A stretch of 18,829 nt of DNA from JAVWHX01 sp036639875 (GTDB lineage: Bacteria > Bacillota_I > Bacilli_A > Erysipelotrichales > Coprobacillaceae): contig JAVWHX010000043.1 in NCBI GenBank assembly GCA_036639875.1, forward strand, positions 1 to 18,829, in the 5' to 3' direction. The position numbers were made by a program, and so were the translations under genes. Within the stretch, counting starts at the first letter, position 1. Every line of letters starts with the position of its first letter. The notes under the pieces are model-generated. The model did no database searches. It worked only from the letters and a program-made list of their open reading frames with translations, and was not told where the DNA came from. Positions 1-6,678 of the stretch are shown here, piece after piece.

Positions 1-2
1 AT

Positions 3-116
3 AACTATTGTTTGGATGTAAGAGGAGAAAATTTGGAGATATATTATTATGATCATAACGAGATTCGTTTAAATGGTCATGTGAAAGTGATTGAATATGA
101 TGAAAATAGGGTATGA
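3..116 (+). CDS. yqfC: YqfC-family sporulation protein, 3' end only
   Basis: The open frame enters from the left edge and encodes 37 residues ending in EYDENRV before TGA. The visible part (LDVRGENLEIYYYDHNEI, then NGHVKVIEY) matches the beta-rich end of the small YqfC/YabP-like spore protein family. It is followed directly by yqfD, the classic yqfC-yqfD-phoH order of spore-forming Firmicutes. Its last 17-20 bases overlap the start of yqfD, which suggests translational coupling. The call rests on a short C-terminus plus gene order; the N-terminal part is not in the window. Confidence 0.7.
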   Translation, partial: NYCLDVRGENLEIYYYDHNEIRLNGHVKVIEYDENRV

Positions 117-1038
117 TTTATATATAATAGATAGTCAATATATTTATTGCTTTTTAAAGTTTGCAAAAACAAAGAAAATAAAAGTTCTTCATTTAAGATA
201 TAAAGATGATATGTATACTTTTTATATGCCTACATATCAAAGATATTTATTGAAATCTTTTGAATATCAAATGGATTACTTAAAAACAATTGGTTTTATT
301 AAATATATTTTATTTTTATCTAAACAGTATTTAAATATACTTGGGGTATTTTGTTTTTTGAGTTCAATTATTGCTTGCTCATATCTTATTTTTGATATTC
401 AGATTATTGGAACAATGCCCTCAGTTAATCAACAGATGATAAAAGACTTAAAGAAAGATCATATTGATATATTGACTCCTTTAAAAAGCTATGAAAAGTT
501 GAATAGTATTTTAACACATTTAAAGACTGAATATAAAGAGAAAGTAGAATATATAAATGTTTATCAAGTTGGTAGTGTTTTTCATGTTGAATATACCAAA
601 AGAAAACAAGAAGATATTCAAAAAGATGACTATCAAAATATATATGCAAGTAAAGATGGAATGATAGAATCCTTTGATATTGATAGTGGTTTAATTAAAG
701 TGAAGAAAAATGATTATGTAAAAAAAGGTGACTTGTTGGTAGAAAACACAATCATTTCAACCCAAAATGAAACCAAATTAATTCCTGTAAAAGGCAGTGT
801 TTATGCTTATACTTTTACTCAATATGAAGCCAGTGTAAAGAATGTTAATCAAGATCAGGGAGATGTTTTTTATCAATTGCTTTTATTAATTAGAAGTCAA
901 TTACCAAGTGATGTTGTAATTGATAAAGAAAATGTTTTACAAATGACAAAGACTCGTAGTAAAATAACATTAAAGATGCATTATACCTTATTAGAAGATA
1001 TAGGGGTAAAAGGAGATATAAATGAAGGAAGTCATTAA
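97..1038 (+). CDS. yqfD: YqfD-like sporulation membrane protein
   Basis: A protein of about 313 residues. It has a soluble N-terminal part (~1-75), one strong membrane segment near residues 80-100 (LNILGVFCFLSSIIACSYLI) and a large domain after it containing a barrel-sandwich-like stretch (SGLIKVKKNDYVKKGDLLV). This layout fits YqfD (SpoIV-associated), which acts in the forespore/mother-cell membranes during engulfment. It is shorter than the roughly 400-residue Bacillus protein. The start is ambiguous: TTG at 91 and tandem ATGs at 97 and 100 share the frame. The ATGs are preferred, and the gene overlaps the yqfC stop, consistent with coupling. It overlaps phoH by 17 bases, so yqfC-yqfD-phoH is one operon. 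Sequence conservation within the family is low, so identification leans on context. Confidence 0.75.
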   Translation: MMKIGYDLYIIDSQYIYCFLKFAKTKKIKVLHLRYKDDMYTFYMPTYQRYLLKSFEYQMDYLKTIGFIKYILFLSKQYLNILGVFCFLSSIIACSYLIFDIQIIGTMPSVNQQMIKDLKKDHIDILTPLKSYEKLNSILTHLKTEYKEKVEYINVYQVGSVFHVEYTKRKQEDIQKDDYQNIYASKDGMIESFDIDSGLIKVKKNDYVKKGDLLVENTIISTQNETKLIPVKGSVYAYTFTQYEASVKNVNQDQGDVFYQLLLLIRSQLPSDVVIDKENVLQMTKTRSKITLKMHYTLLEDIGVKGDINEGSH

Positions 1039-2005
1039 GTTAGATAATTATACAATTGATGAAGTCAAAAGATTGATTGGTCATCAAGAAGAGAATATTA
1101 AGATATTGGAAAATGCTTTTGAAACTGAGATGATTGTTCGTGGAGATGAAATTGTATTTAATGATGATGAAAAGAAGATTGCTTCAGTTAAATTGGTTTT
1201 AGATGCTTTATTGAAGTTAGTGAAACAAGGAAAGACAATTAGTAAAAGAGATGTTATGTATACACTCAAGTTATCTGAAACAAATAATATTGGATTGATT
1301 GATGAACTTTATCAAATTAAGATTGCCAGAACAAATAGTGGAAAGCTTATTTATCCTAAAACTTTAGGTCAAAAAGAATATTATTATGCTTTGAAACATA
1401 ATGATGTTGTGTTTGGGATTGGACCAGCGGGAACTGGGAAAACATATTTAGCTGTTATATTTGCAGTACAAGCACTAAAGAACAATGAAGTTCAAAAAAT
1501 TGTTTTAACGAGACCCGCAGTTGAAGCAGGAGAAAGTTTGGGATTTTTACCAGGTGATTTAAAAGAAAAGGTTGATCCTTATCTAAGACCTCTATATGAT
1601 GCTTTGCATGATATGCTTGGACAAGAACAAACAGAGCGTTTAATTGAAAAAGGAACAATTGAAATTGCTCCACTAGCTTATATGCGTGGTCGTACGCTTG
1701 AAGATGCTTATGTTATCTTAGATGAGGCACAGAACACGACTGACGCACAAATGAAGATGTTCTTAACACGTTTAGGCTTTAACTCTAAAATGATCATAAC
1801 AGGGGATATTACGCAAATAGACTTACCTAGAGGTGTGCTTAGTGGATTAAGACGCGCTATGCAAATCTTAAAAGATGTCAGTGGCATTAGATTTATTCAT
1901 TTGAGCGCATTAGATGTTGTAAGACATCCTGTAGTTCAACGCATTATTGAAAGATATGAAGATAATGATGAAAATAAATATGATGAAAAAAAGATCCAAG
2001 ATTAG
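1022..2005 (+). CDS. phoH: PhoH-family ATPase
   Basis: A 327-residue cytoplasmic P-loop protein of the PhoH/YbeZ family, thought to act in RNA metabolism together with YbeY. Residues 1-100 are a KH-like N-terminal region. The ATPase core follows: Walker A GPAGTGKT at 134-141, the TRPAVEAGESLGFLPGD signature at 163-179, Walker B VILDEAQN at 231-238, and ITGDITQIDLP at 259-269. A good ribosome site (AAAGGAG) sits 7 bases before the ATG, inside the end of yqfD. In many Firmicutes phoH is followed by yqfF and ybeY. Here it is followed at once by convergent mutY, so that conserved order is broken. Family assignment is firm; the exact cellular role is not well established. Confidence 0.95.
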   Translation: MKEVIKLDNYTIDEVKRLIGHQEENIKILENAFETEMIVRGDEIVFNDDEKKIASVKLVLDALLKLVKQGKTISKRDVMYTLKLSETNNIGLIDELYQIKIARTNSGKLIYPKTLGQKEYYYALKHNDVVFGIGPAGTGKTYLAVIFAVQALKNNEVQKIVLTRPAVEAGESLGFLPGDLKEKVDPYLRPLYDALHDMLGQEQTERLIEKGTIEIAPLAYMRGRTLEDAYVILDEAQNTTDAQMKMFLTRLGFNSKMIITGDITQIDLPRGVLSGLRRAMQILKDVSGIRFIHLSALDVVRHPVVQRIIERYEDNDENKYDEKKIQD

Positions 2006-2014
2006 GATCTTTTT
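1986..2014. terminator. Bidirectional intrinsic terminator between phoH and mutY
   Basis: An A-tract followed by GATCC, a 7-base loop, GGATC and a T-tract forms a near-perfect hairpin with a U-run in both directions. It contains the phoH stop (2003-2005) and the mutY stop (2002-2004), so both convergent genes end inside it. Confidence 0.85.
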
Positions 2015-3015
2015 AAATAAGCTTTTAAAACTTTAAGATGAGCTGTTGAAAGAGGTAATAAAGAGATATCATCTAAACTATAAAGTGAAGATATCTTTTT
2101 ATCTAAAACAAAATGATAGATATGCATATGCCATGTTCTATGAGTAAAGACATGCTTAACATCTTTTATATAAGATTCAATACTTAATGTTTGATGATAT
2201 TCCTTTTTAAATTCTTCAATATAACTATATGGACTTTCAACATCATATTGAACAAAACCATAAAGATTCTCTAATAATCCTTTAGGATTTTGAATCATCA
2301 TTATTTTATCTTGATATGTAATAATACCAGTTATATAATGAATTTCTTTATGTTTTATATTCTTAATATTAATTGGTAAAACTTTTTCTTGATGACATTT
2401 GTGTGCTTTACAGTTAAAAGCAATTGGACAAATATCACATTTGGGTTGTAAAGGACGACAAATTGTTGCTCCTAAATCCATCAAACCTTGATTAAAAGAT
2501 GAAGCATCATAACCTTGAATAAGTTGATTAACAATCTCTGTAATATATTTTTGAGTTTTAAGAGTTGCAATGTTTTCTTTAATAAGATATTGTCTTGATA
2601 TAATTCTTAATACATTTCCATCGATTGCTGCTATATGGTTATGAAAAGCAATTGAACTAATAGCTCCAGCAGTATAAGGTCCAATGCCCTTAAGAGAAAT
2701 TATATCTTCATACTGACAAGGGAAAACCCCATTATATTTATCAACAATAATTTTAGCTGTCTCGTGAATATGTTTCGCCCTTCGATAATATCCTAAACCT
2801 TCCCATTGTTTATATACATCTTCTTCTTTAGCGTTTGCTAATGATTGAATTGTAGGAAAACGATTAAGAAATCTGTTGAAATAAGGAATAACAGCTTCTG
2901 TTGTTGTTTGTTGTAACATGATTTCACTAATCCATATTGAATAAGCGTCATTTTTTAAACGCCATGGAAAGTCTCTTTTATTTTCTTGATACCATTTAAT
3001 TAATTCTTTTTGCAT
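2002..3015 (-). CDS. mutY: A/G-specific adenine DNA glycosylase MutY
   Basis: This enzyme removes adenine mispaired with 8-oxoguanine and starts base-excision repair. Numbering is from an upstream in-frame GTG at 3024. The catalytic Glu34 lies in SEIMLQQT. The helix-hairpin-helix LKGIGPYTAGA spans 111-121, with the catalytic Asp135 in AIDGNV. The 4Fe-4S ligands are Cys189, 196, 199 and 205, and a NUDIX-like C-terminal domain spans ~228-335 with FTH at 293-295 in place of the common FSH. All key residues are present and the length (~337) is normal. The ATG at 3015 is preferred over the GTG at 3024 because GGTGA lies about 5 bases ahead of it. It is transcribed alone, convergent with phoH. Confidence 0.96.
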   Translation of the reverse strand: MQKELIKWYQENKRDFPWRLKNDAYSIWISEIMLQQTTTEAVIPYFNRFLNRFPTIQSLANAKEEDVYKQWEGLGYYRRAKHIHETAKIIVDKYNGVFPCQYEDIISLKGIGPYTAGAISSIAFHNHIAAIDGNVLRIISRQYLIKENIATLKTQKYITEIVNQLIQGYDASSFNQGLMDLGATICRPLQPKCDICPIAFNCKAHKCHQEKVLPINIKNIKHKEIHYITGIITYQDKIMMIQNPKGLLENLYGFVQYDVESPYSYIEEFKKEYHQTLSIESYIKDVKHVFTHRTWHMHIYHFVLDKKISSLYSLDDISLLPLSTAHLKVLKAYLKRS

Positions 3016-3031
3016 TTTTATCACCGTTAAG

Positions 3032-3061
3032 AGTATACAATAGTCAGTGCTCTAAAGTCAA
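3032..3061 (-). promoter_or_regulatory. Probable sigma-A promoter for mutY
   Basis: On the minus strand TTGACT (3056-3061) and TATACT (3032-3037) are separated by 18 bases, ending about 17 bases before the mutY start. Both boxes are one mismatch from consensus. Confidence 0.7.
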
Positions 3062-3063
3062 AG

Positions 3064-3083
3064 TTTATGATTTGATTCATAAA
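3064..3083. repeat. 7-bp perfect inverted repeat upstream of the HD hydrolase gene
   Basis: TTTATGA and TCATAAA flank six bases. The repeat lies between the divergent promoters of mutY and the HD hydrolase, over the -35 area of the latter. It could be an operator; no regulator is evident. Confidence 0.35.
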
Positions 3084-3095
3084 TGAGCGTATAAG

Positions 3096-3104
3096 TGGTA
3101 TAAT
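3096..3104 (+). promoter_or_regulatory. Extended -10 promoter for the HD hydrolase
   Basis: TGG-TATAAT is a consensus -10 with the TGn extension, about 49 bases before the TTG start at 3153. The best -35 at 17-base spacing (TTCATA, 3076-3081) is poor, which is typical of extended -10 promoters. Confidence 0.6.
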
Positions 3105-3152
3105 GTATAAAGTTGTAGTATAAATAAGAAAAGATAAAAAGGAAGTGATTTT

Positions 3153-4340
3153 TTGAAAAAAGAAGATAAAATTATTCATTCATCATTAATAGAAACTAAG
3201 TTAATGGATGAAAGGTTATCACCATATGCAACTCAAAACAAGGATTGTATTAAAGTAAAGAACACTCAAAAACCAGCGAGTGAATTTGATATAAGATGGC
3301 CATTTGAAAAAGATATTGATAGAGTTTTATATTCAAAGTGTTATTCAAGATATGTTGATAAGACACAAGCTTTATCATTCTTTAGTAATGTTCATATTAC
3401 TAGACGTTCATTACATGTTCAATGGGTATCAAGGATTGCGAGACAGATCGGAAGAGGTTTAAATCTTAATTTAGATCTTATTGAAGCAATAGCACTTGGA
3501 CATGATTTAGGACATACACCATATGGTCATGTTGGTGAAATGGCAATCAATGCTTGTTTAGAACAAAGAGATTTTGGCTATTTTGCACATAATGCAAATA
3601 GTGTAAGACATTTACTCTTTATTGAAAGAAATGGGATTGGTTATAATGTTTCTTTACAAGTGTTAGATGGTATCTTATGTCATAATGGTGAAATCTTATC
3701 GCGTGTTTATAAACCACATTATGAAAAATCTATTTCAGAGTTTTGGGATGAATATGATAAATGCTGGCATGAAAAGGATTATTCTAAGAAGATTTCTCCA
3801 ATGACTTTAGAAGGATGTGTAGTCCGTATATCTGATGTTGTTTCTTATGTTGGTAAAGATATTGAAGATGCCATCAAAGTAGGAATTATCAAAGAAGATG
3901 ATTTACCTAAAGAAGTTGTAGATGTTTTAGGAACTGATAATAAATCGATGATTAATTGTTTGATTGGTGATATCGTTATTCATAGTTATCATAAACCTTA
4001 TCTAGAGTTCTCTGAAGAAGTTTATCATGCATTAACAGTATTGTTTGATTTTATATCTACACATATTCATCATCATCCAACCTTGGTTAAAGAAAATGAG
4101 AAATTAACAAGAATGGTTAAAGAACTTTATAATGCTTTTTATGAGGATTTGGTTGATGATATTGATGAATTACATGGGATTGATAAACATGTTAGAAAGA
4201 TGATTGAGACTTATCAAGAAACACCAAAGGAATTGATTGTCAGTGATTATTTATCAGGAATGACAGATAGTTATTTGTTAAGTGTTTACGAAGCTCGCTT
4301 TTTACCAAAACAACATGGTGAAATGATTGTAGATGAATAA
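3153..4340 (+). CDS. HD-domain dNTP triphosphohydrolase (dGTPase-like)
   Basis: A 395-residue protein of the Dgt/dGTPase-like HD superfamily, expected to hydrolyse dNTPs to deoxynucleoside and triphosphate. The metal ligands of the HD motif are visible: His88 (RRSLHVQ), His117-Asp118 in EAIALGHDLGHTPYGHVGE, and probably Asp228 (VRISDVVSY). The start is TTG at 3153, preceded by AGGAAGTG at a good distance; no ATG occurs before residue 18. It has its own extended -10 promoter and is followed after 70 bases by darA. Substrate preference cannot be read from the sequence, so a specific dgt name is not given. Confidence 0.9.
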   Translation: MKKEDKIIHSSLIETKLMDERLSPYATQNKDCIKVKNTQKPASEFDIRWPFEKDIDRVLYSKCYSRYVDKTQALSFFSNVHITRRSLHVQWVSRIARQIGRGLNLNLDLIEAIALGHDLGHTPYGHVGEMAINACLEQRDFGYFAHNANSVRHLLFIERNGIGYNVSLQVLDGILCHNGEILSRVYKPHYEKSISEFWDEYDKCWHEKDYSKKISPMTLEGCVVRISDVVSYVGKDIEDAIKVGIIKEDDLPKEVVDVLGTDNKSMINCLIGDIVIHSYHKPYLEFSEEVYHALTVLFDFISTHIHHHPTLVKENEKLTRMVKELYNAFYEDLVDDIDELHGIDKHVRKMIETYQETPKELIVSDYLSGMTDSYLLSVYEARFLPKQHGEMIVDE

Positions 4341-4378
4341 AATAGCGAACAAAATATAGTGTATTTTGATTTGAAAAG

Positions 4379-4387
4379 TGTTAGAAT
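4379..4387 (+). promoter_or_regulatory. Possible extended -10 promoter for darA
   Basis: TGT-TAGAAT lies 24 bases before the darA ATG. No convincing -35 is seen. The same TGTTAGAATAG string recurs in the stronger promoter at 6447-6475. Confidence 0.4.
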
Positions 4388-4410
4388 AGTATTAAGAAGG
4401 GGGTATCATT

Positions 4411-4737
4411 ATGAAACTTATCATTGCAATTGTGAATAATGACGACAGCTCGGCAGTACAAGCAGCTTTAACAGAAGGTGGATTCTTTGTAACAAAACTA
4501 GCAACATCAGGGGGATTTTTAAAGAAAGGTAATACAACTTTCTTTATTGGTACAAATGATGATAAAGTAGATCCTGCTTTAGAAGTAATTAAAGCTCATG
4601 CTAGAAAAAGAGTTGAAAAAGAACCAACAGTACCACCTACTGAAATGGGAGAATTCTTTACTCCAATCATGGTAGATGTATTAGTCGGTGGAGCAACAGT
4701 ATTTGTTGTTGATGTTGATCGATTCGAGAAAATTTAG
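4411..4737 (+). CDS. darA: PII-like cyclic-di-AMP receptor DarA
   Basis: A 108-residue PII-like signalling protein of the DarA/PstA/YaaQ family, a trimeric cytosolic receptor for c-di-AMP. Diagnostic stretches are MKLIIAIVNNDDS, the TEGGFFVTKLATSGGFLKKGN loop and the C-terminal VGGATVFVVDVDRFEKI. Length matches the family. A strong ribosome site (AAGGGGG) precedes the ATG. A terminator lies directly after the stop, so it is probably expressed mostly alone, with some readthrough into the GNAT-FolC gene. Its effector target is unknown in the family generally, and nothing here identifies one. Confidence 0.95.
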   Translation: MKLIIAIVNNDDSSAVQAALTEGGFFVTKLATSGGFLKKGNTTFFIGTNDDKVDPALEVIKAHARKRVEKEPTVPPTEMGEFFTPIMVDVLVGGATVFVVDVDRFEKI

Positions 4738-4762
4738 AAAAACAGCTGAGGCTGTTTTTTCT
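4735..4762 (+). terminator. Intrinsic terminator after darA
   Basis: A-tract-CAGC, a TGAG loop and GCTG-T-tract form a hairpin with a six-T run, directly after the darA stop. The next gene's ribosome site begins about 5 bases later. Confidence 0.85.
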
Positions 4763-4776
4763 TTAAGGAGATAAAA

Positions 4777-6459
4777 ATGGAGTATAGAATTTTAAGGGGA
4801 CATGAAGTTAAGGATGCAGTCATACTTATTCATAATACTTTTTTAGAGGATATTGCACCTTATTATGATGAGGATGCAGTTAAGGTGTTTATTGAAGTAA
4901 ATAGTGAAGAGAATTTTTTATTAGAAATGAAAGAGAATAAATTTATTCTTATTGGGGCATTTGATGAACGATTAGTAGGGGTAGCTGGAATTGTTGATTT
5001 TAAGCATCTCAGAACTTTATTTATTGATAAGCAATATCAATCTCAAAAGATTGGAACTGAACTTTTAAAGCGTATTAAAAATTTTGTGAATGGTGATTTG
5101 AGTGTTAACGCTACACCAAAAGCTGTTTCTTTTTATCAGCATAATGGTTTTGTACCAATAGCCAAGGAACAATGGAAAAGTGGAATGAGTTTTGTGCCAA
5201 TGGTTTATCATAGTTATAATGAGAATAAGTTTGAAGATTACAATCAAGTTCATGAATTTATTTCAATGCAAAAAGATCGTGTTTATGCATTAGATAATTT
5301 TAAACGTTTTATGAATGATTTATGTAATCCACAATGTTTGCTTAAAACTATTCATATAGGTGGAACGAATGGGAAAGGTTCTACAACAAATTATATCCGT
5401 TCAGTTTTACAAAGAGAAGGCTATACTGTAGCAACATTTACATCACCAACTTTGATATCACGTTTAGAGGTTATGCGGATTAATGATAAGAACATTAAGG
5501 ATTTCGAAGTCATTCAATATGCGAATAGATATATGTCAATGTGGTTAGAATATGAATTGTCAATGTTTGAAATAGAAGTTTTTATAGCCATTATGTATTT
5601 CTTAAATAATAAAGTAGATTTTGCAGTTTTTGAAGTTGGTCTAGGTGGCGAATTGGATGCTACAAATATAGTCTGGCCAATTATTGCAGCAAATACAAAT
5701 ATTGGATTAGATCATACAGAGTATTTAGGAGATACATACGAGAAAATCGCATATACCAAAGGTGGTATTATTAAAGATGGGATTCCTTTTATTTCGGGTG
5801 AAACAAAAAAGGAATGTATACAAGTTTTTGAAAGTTTGTGTCAAAAACATCAAAGTCCTTTCTTGCAAGTTCTACCTACTTTGCATATTCATGATGATAA
5901 TAATAGTGTAACTTTTGATTATCGTGATTATCATATCACTCTCAATACGTCAGCTAGATACCAAAGTCAAAATAGTGCATTGGCGATTGAAATATTATTG
6001 TATTTAAAAAATAATGGCTATATATCTTTGGATGATCACAATTTATTAGAAGGACTAAAAGAAGCAACTTGGGCGGGTAGGTTTGAGATTGTTAATAATC
6101 AACCTTTGATGATTATTGATGGAGCACATAATCGTGAAGGGATTGAAGCATTTTATCAATCTGCTAAAAAATATACAAATATCAAAATCATCTTTAGTGC
6201 ATTACGTGATAAAGATACACATGCTATGTTGCAAAAATTATTGGAGTTAACTGATGATGTTACTGTATGTGAGTTTGATTTCTATCGTGCGCAAGATGCT
6301 CAATTGTTAGCTGAGAACTTTCCAGTTCAAGTTGAAAAGAATTGGCAAAAAGCAGTAGATGAGGCTTTTTTGCATAAAGGAGTCGTCTTTATTACAGGGT
6401 CGTTGTATTTTATTGCTCAAGTAAGACCTTACATTCAAAAACATGCTTGCAATCAATAA
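4777..6459 (+). CDS. folC: GNAT acetyltransferase fused to folylpolyglutamate synthase (FolC)
   Basis: One uninterrupted 560-residue frame carries two enzymes. Residues 1-~147 form a complete GNAT fold with a QSQKIGTELL acetyl-CoA motif at 88-97 and an AVSFYQHNGF C-terminal motif. Residues ~150-555 form FolC, which adds glutamate to folates (some also to dihydropteroate). It has P-loop GGTNGKGST at 195-203, VGLGGELDATN at 287-297 (usual R replaced by E), the IGLDHTEYLGDT block, Lys328 in TKGGIIK (site of the carbamylated lysine in the family), WAGRFE at 432-437 and DGAHN at 448-452. TSPTL replaces the common TSPHL. AAGGAG precedes the ATG at 4777. Met137 or Met142 could serve as an internal FolC start, but neither has a good ribosome site. 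The substrate of the GNAT part is unknown. Confidence 0.92.
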   Translation: MEYRILRGHEVKDAVILIHNTFLEDIAPYYDEDAVKVFIEVNSEENFLLEMKENKFILIGAFDERLVGVAGIVDFKHLRTLFIDKQYQSQKIGTELLKRIKNFVNGDLSVNATPKAVSFYQHNGFVPIAKEQWKSGMSFVPMVYHSYNENKFEDYNQVHEFISMQKDRVYALDNFKRFMNDLCNPQCLLKTIHIGGTNGKGSTTNYIRSVLQREGYTVATFTSPTLISRLEVMRINDKNIKDFEVIQYANRYMSMWLEYELSMFEIEVFIAIMYFLNNKVDFAVFEVGLGGELDATNIVWPIIAANTNIGLDHTEYLGDTYEKIAYTKGGIIKDGIPFISGETKKECIQVFESLCQKHQSPFLQVLPTLHIHDDNNSVTFDYRDYHITLNTSARYQSQNSALAIEILLYLKNNGYISLDDHNLLEGLKEATWAGRFEIVNNQPLMIIDGAHNREGIEAFYQSAKKYTNIKIIFSALRDKDTHAMLQKLLELTDDVTVCEFDFYRAQDAQLLAENFPVQVEKNWQKAVDEAFLHKGVVFITGSLYFIAQVRPYIQKHACNQ

Positions 6460-6475
6460 AAAGATGTGTTAGAAT
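6447..6475 (+). promoter_or_regulatory. Promoter at the 3' end of folC
   Basis: TTGCAA (6447-6452), a 17-base spacer ending in TGT, and TAGAAT (6470-6475) form a good sigma-A promoter with extended -10, overlapping the folC stop. Transcription would begin near 6482 and meet the hairpin at 6506. Confidence 0.65.
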
Positions 6476-6488
6476 AGCGCAAGGTAAC

Positions 6489-6647
6489 ATGATAGTTGAT
6501 TCAACAACCAGAAGTCGATCCTTCTGGTTTTGTTTTGTCTTAAATGCTTATCTGATACATAGCTTGATCTCTTTTGTTGTTTTAATAATCATATTCATAT
6601 TGGCGCTTGGAATGGTAGAGAGAATGAGCTTAATACATTTTTTATGA
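6489..6647 (+). CDS. Doubtful small membrane peptide
   Basis: The ATG at 6489, with AAGG 4 bases ahead, opens a 52-residue frame with one very hydrophobic stretch (LISFVVLIIIFILALGMVE). The terminator hairpin at 6506-6529 lies inside the frame, and AT-rich DNA often gives such hydrophobic frames by chance. It resembles no family I recognise. It is listed because it fills the only space between folC and the helicase, and is more likely spurious than real. Confidence 0.2.
   Translation: MIVDSTTRSRSFWFCFVLNAYLIHSLISFVVLIIIFILALGMVERMSLIHFL
6506..6535 (+). terminator. Intrinsic terminator in the helicase leader
   Basis: AACCAGAAG and CTTCTGGTT (9-bp perfect stem, 6-base loop) are followed by TTGTTTTG. 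It may simply end folC transcripts. It also lies only ~24 bases after the start expected from the 6447-6475 promoter, so it could act as an attenuator for the helicase. The remaining ~140 bases up to 6678 hold no clear promoter; a weak 52-codon open frame is listed separately. Confidence 0.75.
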
Positions 6648-6678
6648 ATAGGAACAAGAAAAGAGAAAGAAGGAAATT

